Source: Oceaniglobus roseus
GTDB lineage: Bacteria > Pseudomonadota > Alphaproteobacteria > Rhodobacterales > Rhodobacteraceae
Direction: 5' to 3'
Assembly: GCF_002869745.1 (NCBI RefSeq)
Contig: NZ_PNOS01000001.1
Location: forward strand, 1-64,000
DNA: 64,000 bases
Both the position numbers and the translations under genes were made by a program. Positions 21,810-30,606 of this stretch are shown in pieces (the stretch's first letter is position 1; the number at the start of each line of letters is the position of its first letter). Below the pieces are notes generated by a model. It did not search any database. It had not been told where the DNA came from and saw only the letters and a program-made list of their open reading frames with translations.

Positions 21810-21840
21810 GGGCAAGGCCGTCGTCCTGACGGCCTTGCCC
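21810..21840 (+). terminator. Stable 13-bp hairpin after flagellin
   Basis: GGGCAAGGCCGTC-GTCCT-GACGGCCTTGCCC forms a perfect 13-bp stem eight bases after the flagellin stop. There is no T-tract, so it may cap and protect the abundant flagellin transcript or reduce read-through into flaF rather than act as a full intrinsic terminator. Confidence 0.6.
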
Positions 21841-21887
21841 GCCAGCCAATGGGCCCCTGAACACGCTCTCGCGATGAAGGAAAAGAC

Positions 21888-22250
21888 GTGAACGCTCTTC
21901 AACTCGCCAAAACGGCCTACTCGCCTGTCGCGGCGCCGCTTCGCACCGCCCAATGTACCGAGTACGAGGCTTTCGTGAAGGTCACGACGGCGCTCAGGTC
22001 CGCAAGGAACCCCGCCGAAATGGCGCGCGCGGTCTACGAGAACCGAAGGCTCTGGGGCCTCCTCGCGGCGGATGTCGCGGGCGACGGCAACCGCCTTCCC
22101 GGCGCCCTGCGCGCCCGCATCTTCTACCTGTCCGAATTCACCTCGCATCACAGCCGCAAGGTTCTTGCCGGCGATGCGACCGCGGATGTCCTGGTGGACA
22201 TCAACAGCGCGGTGATGGCAGGACTACGCCAGCAGAGGTCCGCGGGATGA
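21888..22250 (+). CDS. flaF: Flagellar biosynthesis regulator FlaF
   Basis: FlaF (120 aa) is an alphaproteobacterial protein needed for flagellin synthesis or secretion, acting with FlbT. The protein shows the family pattern AKTAYSPVAAPLRTAQCTEYEAFVKVTTAL, ENRRLWGLLAADVAGDGN and RARIFYLSEFTSHHSRKVL. The GTG at 21888 follows GAAGGAAAAG and is the likely start. Its TGA overlaps the flbT ATG. Confidence 0.92.
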   Translation: MNALQLAKTAYSPVAAPLRTAQCTEYEAFVKVTTALRSARNPAEMARAVYENRRLWGLLAADVAGDGNRLPGALRARIFYLSEFTSHHSRKVLAGDATADVLVDINSAVMAGLRQQRSAG

Positions 22251-22651
22251 GCGGACTGGTCCTGAAACTCGCCCCGAACGAGCGGGTGCTGATAAACGGC
22301 GCCGTGATCGAGAACGGCAGCCGCCGGGGGCGGCTCAACATCGTCACCCCGGGCGCCAACATCCTGCGGCTGCGCGACGCGCTGCATCCCGACGAGATCA
22401 ACACGCCGGTGCGCCGCGTCTGCTACATCGCGCAGCTCGTCCTGTCCGGAGAAGCCGATCCCGACGACGCCAATCCGCAACTGCTGAACGGGATCGCCCA
22501 GCTGTCGCAGGTCCTGCGCGACCGGGACAGCCAGGACTGGCTTTCCCGGGCCAGGGATGCCGTGCAGCAGAACCAGCACTATTACGTGCTGAAGCACCTC
22601 CGCATGCTTCTTCCTTTCGAGGAGGCCCTTTTCGCCATCGGCGCCAGGTGA
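22247..22651 (+). CDS. flbT: Flagellin mRNA regulator FlbT
   Basis: FlbT (134 aa) post-transcriptionally represses flagellin by acting on the 5' untranslated region of flagellin mRNA (known in Caulobacter). Typical segments are LKLAPNERVLINGAVIENG, CYIAQLVLSGEADPD and a helical C-terminus with YYVLKHLRMLLPFEEALF. The ATG at 22247 overlaps the flaF stop in an ATGA arrangement. Confidence 0.93.
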   Translation: MSGLVLKLAPNERVLINGAVIENGSRRGRLNIVTPGANILRLRDALHPDEINTPVRRVCYIAQLVLSGEADPDDANPQLLNGIAQLSQVLRDRDSQDWLSRARDAVQQNQHYYVLKHLRMLLPFEEALFAIGAR

Positions 22652-22946
22652 AGACCGCGGCGGCGACGGCGACGGAGCAGGGTCTTCTCCGCCATCGGCG
22701 CGAGCGCCCGGGACGGCGGAGAACGGGGTTTACCGAGACAGTCCGTGCTTCGGGCCCCTGCGGATACGTGGAACGGCGCGAAGCCGCCGGGGTGCGAAAC
22801 CGCGCGCGGACCCGAGCCAGGATGCAGGGATTGCCCTGTCCAAGTTCGAAACCCAGCCTGACGCTTGACGCAGGGCCGGGTTTCGAACGCGGCGACAGGA
22901 GCGCCCCGCGGTTCACCCGGCCGGAACGCCCACTGCCAAGGCGCCG
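22652..22946. other. Intergenic region with two hairpins between convergent genes
   Basis: This 295-bp gap lies between flbT (plus) and the AI-2E-type permease (minus). It holds a 9-bp perfect hairpin TTCTCCGCC/GGCGGAGAA (22685-22693 and 22715-22723) and an 11-bp one GTTCGAAACCC/GGGTTTCGAAC (22844-22854 and 22878-22888). Neither has a T-tract. They could serve as terminators or 3'-end stabilisers for the two convergent transcripts. No gene is visible. Confidence 0.5.
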
Positions 22947-24047
22947 CTACGCGTCGCGAAGCGGCGACTGGGAGCCGAGGAAGTTTCCGACGATCCGCAG
23001 GACCGGCACGTTGTCGCAGAGCACCTTGAAGGTGACCAGGAACGGCACCGCCATGAGCGCTCCGGGTACGCCCCAGAGCCAACCCCAGAGCACGACCGCC
23101 AGGAACACCGAGACGGTGTTGAGCTCCAGGCTGCGGCCCAGCAGCGTCGGCGTGACGAACTGCCCCTCGATCGACGTCAGCATGAGGTAGGAGAAGGGCG
23201 CCAGCAGCGCGTAGCCGGGGCTGTCGAAGGTCAAAAGCGCCACTCCGGCCACGAGGATTACGCCCACGACGGCGCCGACGAAGGGCAGGAAGTTCAGAAG
23301 GAAGGCCAGCAGACCCCAGATCAGCCAGTTCGGCATCCCGACCAGCCACATCGCGAAGCCGATGCAGACCCCGAGCCCCGCGTTGATGACGGTGATGCTG
23401 AGCAGATAGCGGGAGATCCGCCGCTCCACGTCCTTCACGACCATGAGCGCGGTCTTCTTGTCCTCGAACCGGGAGAAGGACTGCACCAGCTTCTCGTGAA
23501 ACAGGGTTCCCGACGCCAGCAGGAAGGTCGCGAGCACCAGCGCCACCAGCAGGCTGGTCAACATGGTCATCGCACCGCTCGCCGCCATCGACAGGAATCC
23601 GGGCCGGTCGACGGCGACTTCCCGCACCGCTTCGTCCTTCCCGGGCGTCGCCATTTCCTCGACGTTCTTGGAGGCGTCCTTGATCTTCTCGACCGAATCG
23701 TTCAGCCCGGCGAGCTTGTACTGCAGTTCCTGTCCCATCGCGGGCAGGTCCTCGAGCCATTCGGAGATTGGTCCGCTGGCGAAATAGGCCGCGACGAAGC
23801 CGGTGGTCCCGAGGGTCAGCATGACCAGGACGGCCGTTGCCGGCGCCGGGATGCCGATGCGGCCCAGCCCGCGCACGACCGGGCTGAAGGTCAGCGCCAG
23901 CATCACGCCGAGGAAGACCGGGAACATCAGTTCGCGGGCGAAGTATATGACGGTGAAGGCGACGAAGACGAGAAGCCAGGACAGGGCGAGACGGATCTTT
24001 CTCAGTTCTTCGGTTTCGGGAGTGCTCGGTTCTGTGGGGGAGCTCAC
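22947..24047 (-). CDS. AI-2E family transporter (PerM-like permease)
   Basis: This polytopic inner-membrane protein of about 366 aa belongs to the AI-2E/PerM family. Hydrophobic segments occur near residues 25-75 (SWLLVFVAFTVIYF, FPVFLGVMLALTFSPVV), then a soluble section with NDSVEKIKDASKNVEEM, then several segments toward the C-terminus including WGLLAFLLNFLPFVGAVVG, a family hallmark. Family members have been linked to AI-2 export or Na+/H+ antiport, and substrate is rarely known. The GTG at 24047 is the probable start, with upstream open frame lacking family features. Confidence 0.82.
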   Translation of the reverse strand: MSSPTEPSTPETEELRKIRLALSWLLVFVAFTVIYFARELMFPVFLGVMLALTFSPVVRGLGRIGIPAPATAVLVMLTLGTTGFVAAYFASGPISEWLEDLPAMGQELQYKLAGLNDSVEKIKDASKNVEEMATPGKDEAVREVAVDRPGFLSMAASGAMTMLTSLLVALVLATFLLASGTLFHEKLVQSFSRFEDKKTALMVVKDVERRISRYLLSITVINAGLGVCIGFAMWLVGMPNWLIWGLLAFLLNFLPFVGAVVGVILVAGVALLTFDSPGYALLAPFSYLMLTSIEGQFVTPTLLGRSLELNTVSVFLAVVLWGWLWGVPGALMAVPFLVTFKVLCDNVPVLRIVGNFLGSQSPLRDA

Positions 24048-24182
24048 GACGCGGGGGTCTCCGGAGGCTGTGCAGGGTCGCACGACACGCAACGCGCGGC
24101 CCCCTCCAGGGTTCCGCCGCGCCGCGAACAAGGCCGCGAACAAGACGGGCCTTGCACCTTCGGCCCCGCAGACGTATATGCG

Positions 24183-24259
24183 GTGCCATAGCGGCGCGTC
24201 GGGGTCCAAACCCGAAGGCACCACCGGAGTTTGGTGACGGGCCGCGCGCCCGTTTTTTT
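24183..24259 (+). promoter_or_regulatory. rimP leader with terminator and alternative stems
   Basis: Upstream of rimP, GGTGCC (24183) can pair with GGCACC about 30 bases later, enclosing a smaller CGGG/CCCG stem. Two competing pairings are possible: CCAAAC with GTTTGG, and CACCA with TGGTG, both overlapping the first structure. They are directly followed by an intrinsic terminator, ACGGGC-CGCGC-GCCCGT plus seven Ts, ending at 24259, only 44 bases before the rimP ATG. This layout is that of a transcription attenuator for the rimP-nusA-infB operon. It could instead be the end of an upstream small transcript. Confidence 0.5.
24237..24259 (+). terminator. Intrinsic terminator upstream of rimP
   Basis: ACGGGC-CGCGC-GCCCGT forms a 6-bp GC-rich stem followed by TTTTTT. 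No plus-strand gene lies immediately upstream, so its target is either a leader transcript of rimP or a small RNA. Confidence 0.7.
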
Positions 24260-24303
24260 GTGCCTGCACGCCAGGCGCGTCACCCAGACCGAAGGCTGAT
24301 CGC

Positions 24304-24912
24304 ATGTCCGACATGATTGCAAAGGCCAGCATCGACCGCCGCCTTGCGGAGGTCATCACCCCCGTTATCGAGGATCTCGGGTTCGAGCTTGTGCGCGTCC
24401 GCTACATGGGCGGCAAGACACCCACTGTGCAGATCATGGCCGACCGCCCCGGCGGCGGGATCGAGGTGGACGACTGCGCGCGCATCTCGACCGCGGTCTC
24501 GGCCCACCTCGACGTCGAGGATCCGATCGAGGATGCCTATACCCTCGAGGTGTCGAGCCCCGGCATCGACCGGCCGCTGACCCGGCTGAAGGATTTCGAC
24601 GACTGGCAGGGCTACGAGGCCAAGCTCGAGACCTCGGAAATGATCGACGGCCGCCGCCGCTTCAAGGGCATCCTTGCCGGGATCGACGGCAGCGAGGTGC
24701 TGATCGAGATCGAGGAAGGCACGATCGGTCTCCAGTTCGACTGGCTTTCGGACGCCAAGCTGGTGCTGACCGAGGATCTGATCCGCGACGTCCTGCGCAG
24801 CCGCAAGGACGCTGGCCAGATCGACGAATCGCAGTTCGACGCGGTGGAAACCGTGCTGGACGATGAAGACGAAGACGATGACACGGCCGCCAAGGCCCCA
24901 AGGGAGAACTGA
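24304..24912 (+). CDS. rimP: Ribosome maturation factor RimP
   Basis: RimP (202 aa) is needed for maturation of the 30S subunit. The N-terminal domain has [20 protein letters not shown] and [15 protein letters not shown]; the motif [13 protein letters not shown] is highly conserved. The C-terminal SH3-like domain ends in an acidic tail (DDEDEDDD). It is first in the rimP-nusA-ylxR-infB operon, three bases upstream of nusA. Confidence 0.96.
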   Translation: MSDMIAKASIDRRLAEVITPVIEDLGFELVRVRYMGGKTPTVQIMADRPGGGIEVDDCARISTAVSAHLDVEDPIEDAYTLEVSSPGIDRPLTRLKDFDDWQGYEAKLETSEMIDGRRRFKGILAGIDGSEVLIEIEEGTIGLQFDWLSDAKLVLTEDLIRDVLRSRKDAGQIDESQFDAVETVLDDEDEDDDTAAKAPREN

Positions 24913-24915
24913 GCG

Positions 24916-26676
24916 ATGGCGATTACCTCTGCCAACCAGCTTGAGCTTTTGCAGACCGCCGAGGCGGTGGCCCGCGAGAAGATGATCGACCCCGCCCTGG
25001 TGGTCGAGGCGATGGAAGAGTCGCTCGCCCGGGCCGCCAAGTCGCGCTACGGCAGCGAGATGGACATCCGCGTGTCGATCGACCGCAGGACCGGCCGCGC
25101 CACCTTCACCCGGGTGCGCACCGTGGTCGGCGAGGACATGCTCGAGAACTACCAGGCCGAAGTGACGCCGAAGCAGGCGGCCGACCTGATCAAGGGCGCG
25201 GCCCCCGCGCTGGTCGTGCTGTCGGGCATCGCCGAGATCCCGTCGGAAGAACCGGGCGGCAAGCCCGAGACCCGCAAGATCCGCCGCTTCGGCCTGCGCA
25301 AGCCCACCGATGCCGACCGCAAGCTGATGGAGGGCGTGGACCAGACCACCCCGCCCCAGGACGGCGACGAGATCTTCGACGAGGTGCCGCCGGTCGAAAT
25401 GGGCCGGATCGCCGCCCAGTCGGCCAAGCAGGTGATCCTGCAGAAGGTCCGCGAGGCCGAGCGCGACCGCCAGTACGAAGAGTTCAAGGACCGCGCGGGC
25501 ACGATCATCAACGGTGTCGTCAAGCGCGAGGAATACGGCAACGTCATCGTCGACATCGGCCGGGGCGAAGGCATCCTGCGACGCAACGACAAGATCGGCC
25601 GCGAAAGCTATCGCCCGAACGACCGCGTGCGCTGCTACATCAAGGACGTGCGCCGCGAGGTGCGCGGGCCGCAGATCTTCCTCAGCCGCACCGACCCGCA
25701 GTTCATGGCCGAACTGTTCAAGATGGAAGTGCCCGAGATCTACGACGGCATCATCGAGATCAAGGCCGTGGCCCGCGATCCCGGCTCCCGCGCGAAGATC
25801 GCCGTCATCTCCTATGACAGCAGCATCGACCCCGTCGGCGCGTGCGTCGGCATGAGGGGCTCCCGCGTGCAGGCGGTGGTGAACGAGCTTCAGGGCGAGA
25901 AGATCGACATCATCCCGTGGAACGAGGACATCCCGACCTTCCTCGTCAACGCGCTGCAGCCCGCCGAGGTCTCCAAGGTCGTGCTGGACGAGGAAGCCGA
26001 GCGGATCGAGGTCGTGGTCCCGGACGAGCAGCTGTCGCTGGCCATCGGGCGGCGCGGCCAGAACGTGCGCCTGGCCTCGCAGCTGACCGGCCTCGATATC
26101 GACATCATGACCGAAGAGCAGGAAAGCCAGCGCCGCCAGGCCGAGTTCGAGGAGCGCACGAAGCTCTTCATGGACACGCTGGACCTGGACGAGTTCTTCG
26201 CGCAGCTCCTCGTCTCGGAAGGCTTCACGAACCTCGAAGAGGTCGCCTATGTCGATGCCGACGAGCTTCTGGTGATCGACGGGGTCGATGACGACACCGC
26301 GGCGGAACTCCAGGCGCGGGCGAAGGATTACCTCGATGCGCAGAACAAGAAGGCGCTCGACCATGCCCGCGAGCTGGGGGTCGAGGACAGCCTGGTTGAC
26401 TTCGAGGGCCTGACACCCCAGATGATCGAGGCACTGGCCATGGACGGCGTGAAGACGCTGGAAGATTTCGCGACATGTGCCGACTGGGAACTGGCCGGTG
26501 GCTGGACCACGGTCGATGGCCAGCGTGTCAAGGACGACGGCGTTCTCGAGAGGTTCGACGTCAGCCTGGAAGAAGCCCAGACGCTTGTCATGACGGCGCG
26601 TATCCAGCTGGGTTGGGTCGACCCTGCCGAGCTCGAGGCGGACGCCCCGGACGAAGACGAAGAAGCGGAGGCCTGA
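24916..26676 (+). CDS. nusA: Transcription termination/antitermination protein NusA
   Basis: NusA (586 aa) binds RNA polymerase and modulates pausing, termination and antitermination. The domains in order are an N-terminal RNAP-binding domain (1-about 125), S1 (about 135-200, [21 protein letters not shown]), KH1 and KH2 (about 230-345, ending in [20 protein letters not shown]), and C-terminal repeats (about 370-530) with helix-hairpin-helix-like features plus an acidic tail. The C-terminal acidic repeats are as in other proteobacteria. It starts three bases after rimP. Confidence 0.97.
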   Translation: MAITSANQLELLQTAEAVAREKMIDPALVVEAMEESLARAAKSRYGSEMDIRVSIDRRTGRATFTRVRTVVGEDMLENYQAEVTPKQAADLIKGAAPALVVLSGIAEIPSEEPGGKPETRKIRRFGLRKPTDADRKLMEGVDQTTPPQDGDEIFDEVPPVEMGRIAAQSAKQVILQKVREAERDRQYEEFKDRAGTIINGVVKREEYGNVIVDIGRGEGILRRNDKIGRESYRPNDRVRCYIKDVRREVRGPQIFLSRTDPQFMAELFKMEVPEIYDGIIEIKAVARDPGSRAKIAVISYDSSIDPVGACVGMRGSRVQAVVNELQGEKIDIIPWNEDIPTFLVNALQPAEVSKVVLDEEAERIEVVVPDEQLSLAIGRRGQNVRLASQLTGLDIDIMTEEQESQRRQAEFEERTKLFMDTLDLDEFFAQLLVSEGFTNLEEVAYVDADELLVIDGVDDDTAAELQARAKDYLDAQNKKALDHARELGVEDSLVDFEGLTPQMIEALAMDGVKTLEDFATCADWELAGGWTTVDGQRVKDDGVLERFDVSLEEAQTLVMTARIQLGWVDPAELEADAPDEDEEAEA

Positions 26677-26683
26677 GCCAGGC

Positions 26684-27316
26684 ATGTCCCGCGGAGGCCG
26701 AGAACCGGATTACACCGACCCCGAGCGCAAGTGCATTGCGACCGGGGAGGTCCACCCCAAGCGGGGGCTGATCCGCTTCATTGTGGGCCCCGACGACATG
26801 GTATATCCTGACTTGGCAGAAAAGCTGCCGGGTCGGGGTATCTGGGTCAGCGCCGAGCGTTCGGCGCTGGAGACCGCGGTCCGGAAGAACCTGTTCTCGC
26901 GCGGCGCGAAGCGCCAGGTGAGTGTGCCGCCCGATCTGATCGCGCTTGTCGACGCCGCGCTCCTGCGCCGGGTGACCGACAGGCTGGCCATGGCCCGCAA
27001 GGCGGGGCAGGCGATCGCCGGGTATGAAAAGGTGAAAGACTGGCTGTCGCAGGACAAGGCGGCCATCCTCGTCCAGGCCTCCGACGGGTCCGAACGGGGC
27101 AAATCCAAGCTTCGGCCCCCCGGCGGAAGGGGGTCGTTTTTCGAGATTCTGACCGCGCCAGAATTGGGTTTGGCATTCGGTCGGGAACATGTGATACATG
27201 CGGCGCTCGCCGCAGGGGGACTCGCTGATCGCTTCAGGGAGGACGCCGTGCGGCTTTCAGGCGTTCGCGATGATGTCGGTGGAAACGCCACCGGAAAGGT
27301 AAAGAAGACCACATGA
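26684..27316 (+). CDS. YlxR-domain RNA-binding protein fused to an L7Ae-like domain
   Basis: This 210-aa protein joins two modules that are separate genes in firmicutes. Residues about 8-85 are a YlxR (DUF448) domain ([36 protein letters not shown]). The rest resembles the L7Ae/YlxQ fold ([17 protein letters not shown]). Both are associated with nusA-infB operons. The ATG at 26684 lies seven bases after the nusA stop, and its stop overlaps infB by four bases. Confidence 0.88.
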   Translation: MSRGGREPDYTDPERKCIATGEVHPKRGLIRFIVGPDDMVYPDLAEKLPGRGIWVSAERSALETAVRKNLFSRGAKRQVSVPPDLIALVDAALLRRVTDRLAMARKAGQAIAGYEKVKDWLSQDKAAILVQASDGSERGKSKLRPPGGRGSFFEILTAPELGLAFGREHVIHAALAAGGLADRFREDAVRLSGVRDDVGGNATGKVKKTT

Positions 27317-29829
27317 GCGACAATGACGGCAAGAAAACTCTCGGCCTGCGGGGCCCCGGCTCCCGATCCGGACAGGTGAAGCAGAGCTTCAGCCATGGCC
27401 GGACCAAGAGTGTTGTGGTCGAGACCAAGCGCAAGCGCGTCGTGGTGCCGAAGCCTGCCGCGGGCAAGGCCGCGTCCTCCTCTTCCGGTGCGGCGGCTGG
27501 GGGTGATCCCTCGAAGCGTCCCGCCGGGATCTCGGACGCCGAACTCGAACGCCGGATGAAGGCACTGGCAGCGGCCCGTGCGCGGGAAGCCGAAGAGGCC
27601 GCCCAGCGTGAGGCCGAGGAGAAGGCGCGCGCCGAAGAGCGCGAGCGTCGCCGGGCCGAGATCGAGGCGAAGGAAGCCGAAGAGCGCGAGCGCGAGGAAA
27701 AGGCTCGTGCCAAGGCCGAGGAAGACGAACGCCGCCTGCGCGAAGAGGCCGAGGCGAAAGCCCGCGCCAACGCGCCCAAGGCCGCACCCGCCGCTGCGCC
27801 GACCCCGGCCGACCTGGAATCCGCAACCGCCGACGGCGGCCGCGGCAAGGGCGCCGTCACCGCGCGCAAGGCGGACGACCGCGACCAGGACCGCAGCAGC
27901 AAGCCCGGCAAGGGCCGCGACGACTCGCGCCGCTCGGGCAAGCTGACGCTGAACCAGGCGCTGACCGGCGGCGAAGGCGGGCGGCAGCGCTCGATGGCCG
28001 CGATGAAGCGCAAGCAGGAGCGGGCCCGCCAGAAGGCCATGGGCCAGAACGTCGAGCGCGAGAAGGTCGTGCGCGACGTGCAGCTGCCCGAGGCGATCAC
28101 GGTCCAGGAACTGGCGAACCGGATGGCAGAACGTGTGGCGGACGTGGTCAAGATGCTGATGCGCGAAGGCGTGATGGCGACCCAGAACCAGACGATCGAC
28201 GCAGACACCGCCGAACTCGTGATCGAGGAATTCGGCCACAAGGTGGTGCGCGTTTCGGACGCCGACGTCGAGCAGGTCATCGACCAGGTCGAGGACGCGC
28301 CGGAAGATCTGCAGCCGCGTGCGCCGATCATCACCGTCATGGGCCACGTCGACCACGGCAAGACCTCGCTTCTGGACGCTATCCGGAAGTCCAAGGTCGT
28401 CGCGGGCGAGGCCGGCGGGATCACGCAGCACATCGGCGCCTACCAGGTGACGACGGACAATGGCCAGCTTCTGACCTTCCTCGACACCCCGGGCCACGCC
28501 GCCTTCACCTCCATGCGCTCCCGCGGGGCGCAGGTGACGGACATCGTGATCCTCGTGGTCGCCGCCGACGACGCGGTGATGCCGCAGACGGTGGAAGCCA
28601 TCAACCACGCAAAGGCCGCGAAGGTGCCGATGATCGTGGCGATCAACAAGATCGACCGCCCGGCCGCGAACCCGACCAAGGTGCGCACCGACCTGCTCCA
28701 GCACGAAGTCGTGGTGGAAGCCATGTCGGGCGATGTTCTGGACGTGGAAGTGTCCGCCGTGACCGGCCAGGGCCTCGACAACCTGCTGGAAAGCATCGCG
28801 CTCCAGGCCGAGATCCTGGACCTGAAGGCGAACCCGAACCGGGCCGCCCAGGGTGCCGTGATTGAGGCCCAGCTTGATGTCGGCCGCGGCCCCGTGGCGA
28901 CGGTTCTGGTTCAGAACGGCACGCTGAAAAAGGGCGACATCTTCGTCGTGGGCGAGCAGTGGGGCAAGGTCCGCGCTCTGGTCAACGACAAGGGCGAGCG
29001 TGTGGACGAGGCCGGGCCGTCGGTTCCGGTCGAGGTTCTGGGCCTGAACGGCACGCCGGAAGCGGGCGACACGCTGAACGTGGTCGAGACCGAGGCACAG
29101 GCGCGCGAGATTGCGGAGTACCGCGAAAACGCCGCCAAGGAGAAGCGCGCCGCCGCCGGTGCCGCCACCACGCTCGAGCAGATGATGGCGAAGGCGAAGG
29201 CCGACGAGGACGTGGCGGAGCTGCCGATCCTCGTGAAGGCCGACGTTCAGGGCTCGGCCGAGGCCATCGTCCAGGCGATGGAGAAGATCGGGAACGAGGA
29301 AGTCCGCGTGCGCGTGCTGCACTACGGTGTGGGCGCGATCACCGAGACCGACGTCGGCCTGGCCGAGGCCAGCAAGGCGCCGATCATGGGCTTCAACGTC
29401 CGTGCCAACGCCTCGGCCCGCAACACGGCGAACCAGAAGGGTGTCGAGATCCGGTACTACTCGGTGATCTACGACTTGGTGGACGACGTGAAGGCGGCCG
29501 CATCCGGCCTGCTCTCGGCCGAGGTGCGCGAGAACTTCATCGGCTACGCCGAGATCAAGGAGGTCTTCAAGGTCTCCAACGTCGGCAAGGTCGCGGGCTG
29601 CCTGGTGACCGAGGGCGTCGCCCGCCGGTCCGCCGGGGTGCGCCTGCTGCGCGACAACGTGGTGATCCACGAAGGCACGCTGAAGACCCTTAAGCGCTTC
29701 AAGGACGAAGTGACCGAGGTTCAGTCCGGACAGGAATGCGGCATGGCGTTCGAGAACTACGACGACATCCGGCCGAAGGACGTGATCGAGATCTTCACCC
29801 GCGAGGAAGTCGAGCGGAACCTCGCCTGA
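27313..29829 (+). CDS. infB: Translation initiation factor IF-2
   Basis: IF-2 (838 aa) is the GTPase that places initiator tRNA on the 30S subunit and promotes subunit joining. The N-terminal third is a highly charged coiled coil rich in Glu, Arg, Ala and Lys (about 70-170), typical of alphaproteobacteria. The G domain has [22 protein letters not shown] and NKIDRP motifs (about 340-460). Domain II and the C-terminal tRNA-binding domains follow, ending [17 protein letters not shown] bidirectional terminator-like hairpin follows. Confidence 0.97.
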   Translation: MSDNDGKKTLGLRGPGSRSGQVKQSFSHGRTKSVVVETKRKRVVVPKPAAGKAASSSSGAAAGGDPSKRPAGISDAELERRMKALAAARAREAEEAAQREAEEKARAEERERRRAEIEAKEAEEREREEKARAKAEEDERRLREEAEAKARANAPKAAPAAAPTPADLESATADGGRGKGAVTARKADDRDQDRSSKPGKGRDDSRRSGKLTLNQALTGGEGGRQRSMAAMKRKQERARQKAMGQNVEREKVVRDVQLPEAITVQELANRMAERVADVVKMLMREGVMATQNQTIDADTAELVIEEFGHKVVRVSDADVEQVIDQVEDAPEDLQPRAPIITVMGHVDHGKTSLLDAIRKSKVVAGEAGGITQHIGAYQVTTDNGQLLTFLDTPGHAAFTSMRSRGAQVTDIVILVVAADDAVMPQTVEAINHAKAAKVPMIVAINKIDRPAANPTKVRTDLLQHEVVVEAMSGDVLDVEVSAVTGQGLDNLLESIALQAEILDLKANPNRAAQGAVIEAQLDVGRGPVATVLVQNGTLKKGDIFVVGEQWGKVRALVNDKGERVDEAGPSVPVEVLGLNGTPEAGDTLNVVETEAQAREIAEYRENAAKEKRAAAGAATTLEQMMAKAKADEDVAELPILVKADVQGSAEAIVQAMEKIGNEEVRVRVLHYGVGAITETDVGLAEASKAPIMGFNVRANASARNTANQKGVEIRYYSVIYDLVDDVKAAASGLLSAEVRENFIGYAEIKEVFKVSNVGKVAGCLVTEGVARRSAGVRLLRDNVVIHEGTLKTLKRFKDEVTEVQSGQECGMAFENYDDIRPKDVIEIFTREEVERNLA

Positions 29830-29860
29830 GCGCGAACCGCCCACCGGCCGCCGAAAAGCA

Positions 29861-29890
29861 AAAGGACAGCCCGCGGGCTGTCCTTTTTTT
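29861..29890 (+). terminator. Intrinsic terminator of the infB operon
   Basis: AAAGGACAGCCC-GCGGGCTGTCCTTTTTTT forms a stem of about 11 bp with flanking A and T tracts, so it can also terminate the convergent small gene on the minus strand. Confidence 0.88.
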
Positions 29891-29907
29891 GTCGCCTGGC
29901 GATCCGC

Positions 29908-30048
29908 TCAGTGCGTCAAGGGCGCGCGTACCGGCTTCCCGGCATAAAGAAGCTCCCCCACCTTCACGACGATGCGTCCATCGTCCAGCGATTTGACCAG
30001 CGTCCCCTGAACGGAAACGCAGCTTCCAATTGTGATCGTTTGCACCAT
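29908..30048 (-). CDS. Small protein of unknown function
   Basis: A 46-aa ORF starting at the ATG at 30048 encodes MVQTITIGSCVSVQGTLVKS and a V/L-rich remainder (GRIVVKVGELLYAGKPV). Alternating hydrophobic and polar residues suggest a small beta-sheet or barrel-like protein. It has no recognised family. It faces infB across a shared terminator, and no operon partner is visible (mutT starts 160 bp away). It may be a real conserved alphaproteobacterial small protein or a chance ORF. Confidence 0.45.
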   Translation of the reverse strand: MVQTITIGSCVSVQGTLVKSLDDGRIVVKVGELLYAGKPVRAPLTH

Positions 30049-30207
30049 TCGGTCCGCTCCCCAAGACAAGTGAGGTCGAGAATACCCCAAATCGGTTAAC
30101 AGACTATGCTAATCATTGGCGTTACAGCACGAAAACCGCTTAATTTCTGTGCAAACGGAGCGGGACCGGCGACAATCCAAGAGACGTTAGAACGAGAGCC
30201 GCCCGAT

Positions 30208-30606
30208 TCACAGCAGATCGCGAATCATCGGGATCAAGGGCTTGTCGGCCGGCGGCATGGGATAATCCCGCAACGCCGCGACGCTCACCCACTTCAGCAC
30301 CTGGTTCTCGCGCGGGCGCGGCGTGCCCTTCCACTTCCGGCAGACGAAAAGCGGCATCAGAAGGTGAAAGTCGTCGTAACTGTGCGAGGCGAAGGTCAGC
30401 GGGGCGAGGCAGCTCTGCCAGGTGTCGATGCCCAGCTCCTCCTGAAGCTCGCGGATCAGCGCCGCCTCCGGCGTCTCTCCGGCCTCGACCTTGCCGCCGG
30501 GAAACTCCCAGAGCCCGGCCATCGACTTGCCCTCGGGCCGCTGCGCCAGCAGCACCCGCCCGTCGGGATCGACGAGCAGGACGGCAGACACGAGAACGGT
30601 CTTCAC
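30208..30606 (-). CDS. mutT: MutT-type Nudix hydrolase (8-oxo-dGTP pyrophosphatase)
   Basis: This 132-aa Nudix enzyme has the full Nudix box GGKVEAGETPEAALIRELQEELG (about residues 37-59, GX5EX7REXXEEXG pattern). The preceding LLAQRPEGKSMAGLWEFPGG and the C-terminal section match MutT, which cleans 8-oxo-dGTP from the pool. The start is the GTG at 30606, overlapping the argJ stop in a GTGA arrangement, so it is translated from the argJ transcript. Confidence 0.92.
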   Translation of the reverse strand: MKTVLVSAVLLVDPDGRVLLAQRPEGKSMAGLWEFPGGKVEAGETPEAALIRELQEELGIDTWQSCLAPLTFASHSYDDFHLLMPLFVCRKWKGTPRPRENQVLKWVSVAALRDYPMPPADKPLIPMIRDLL

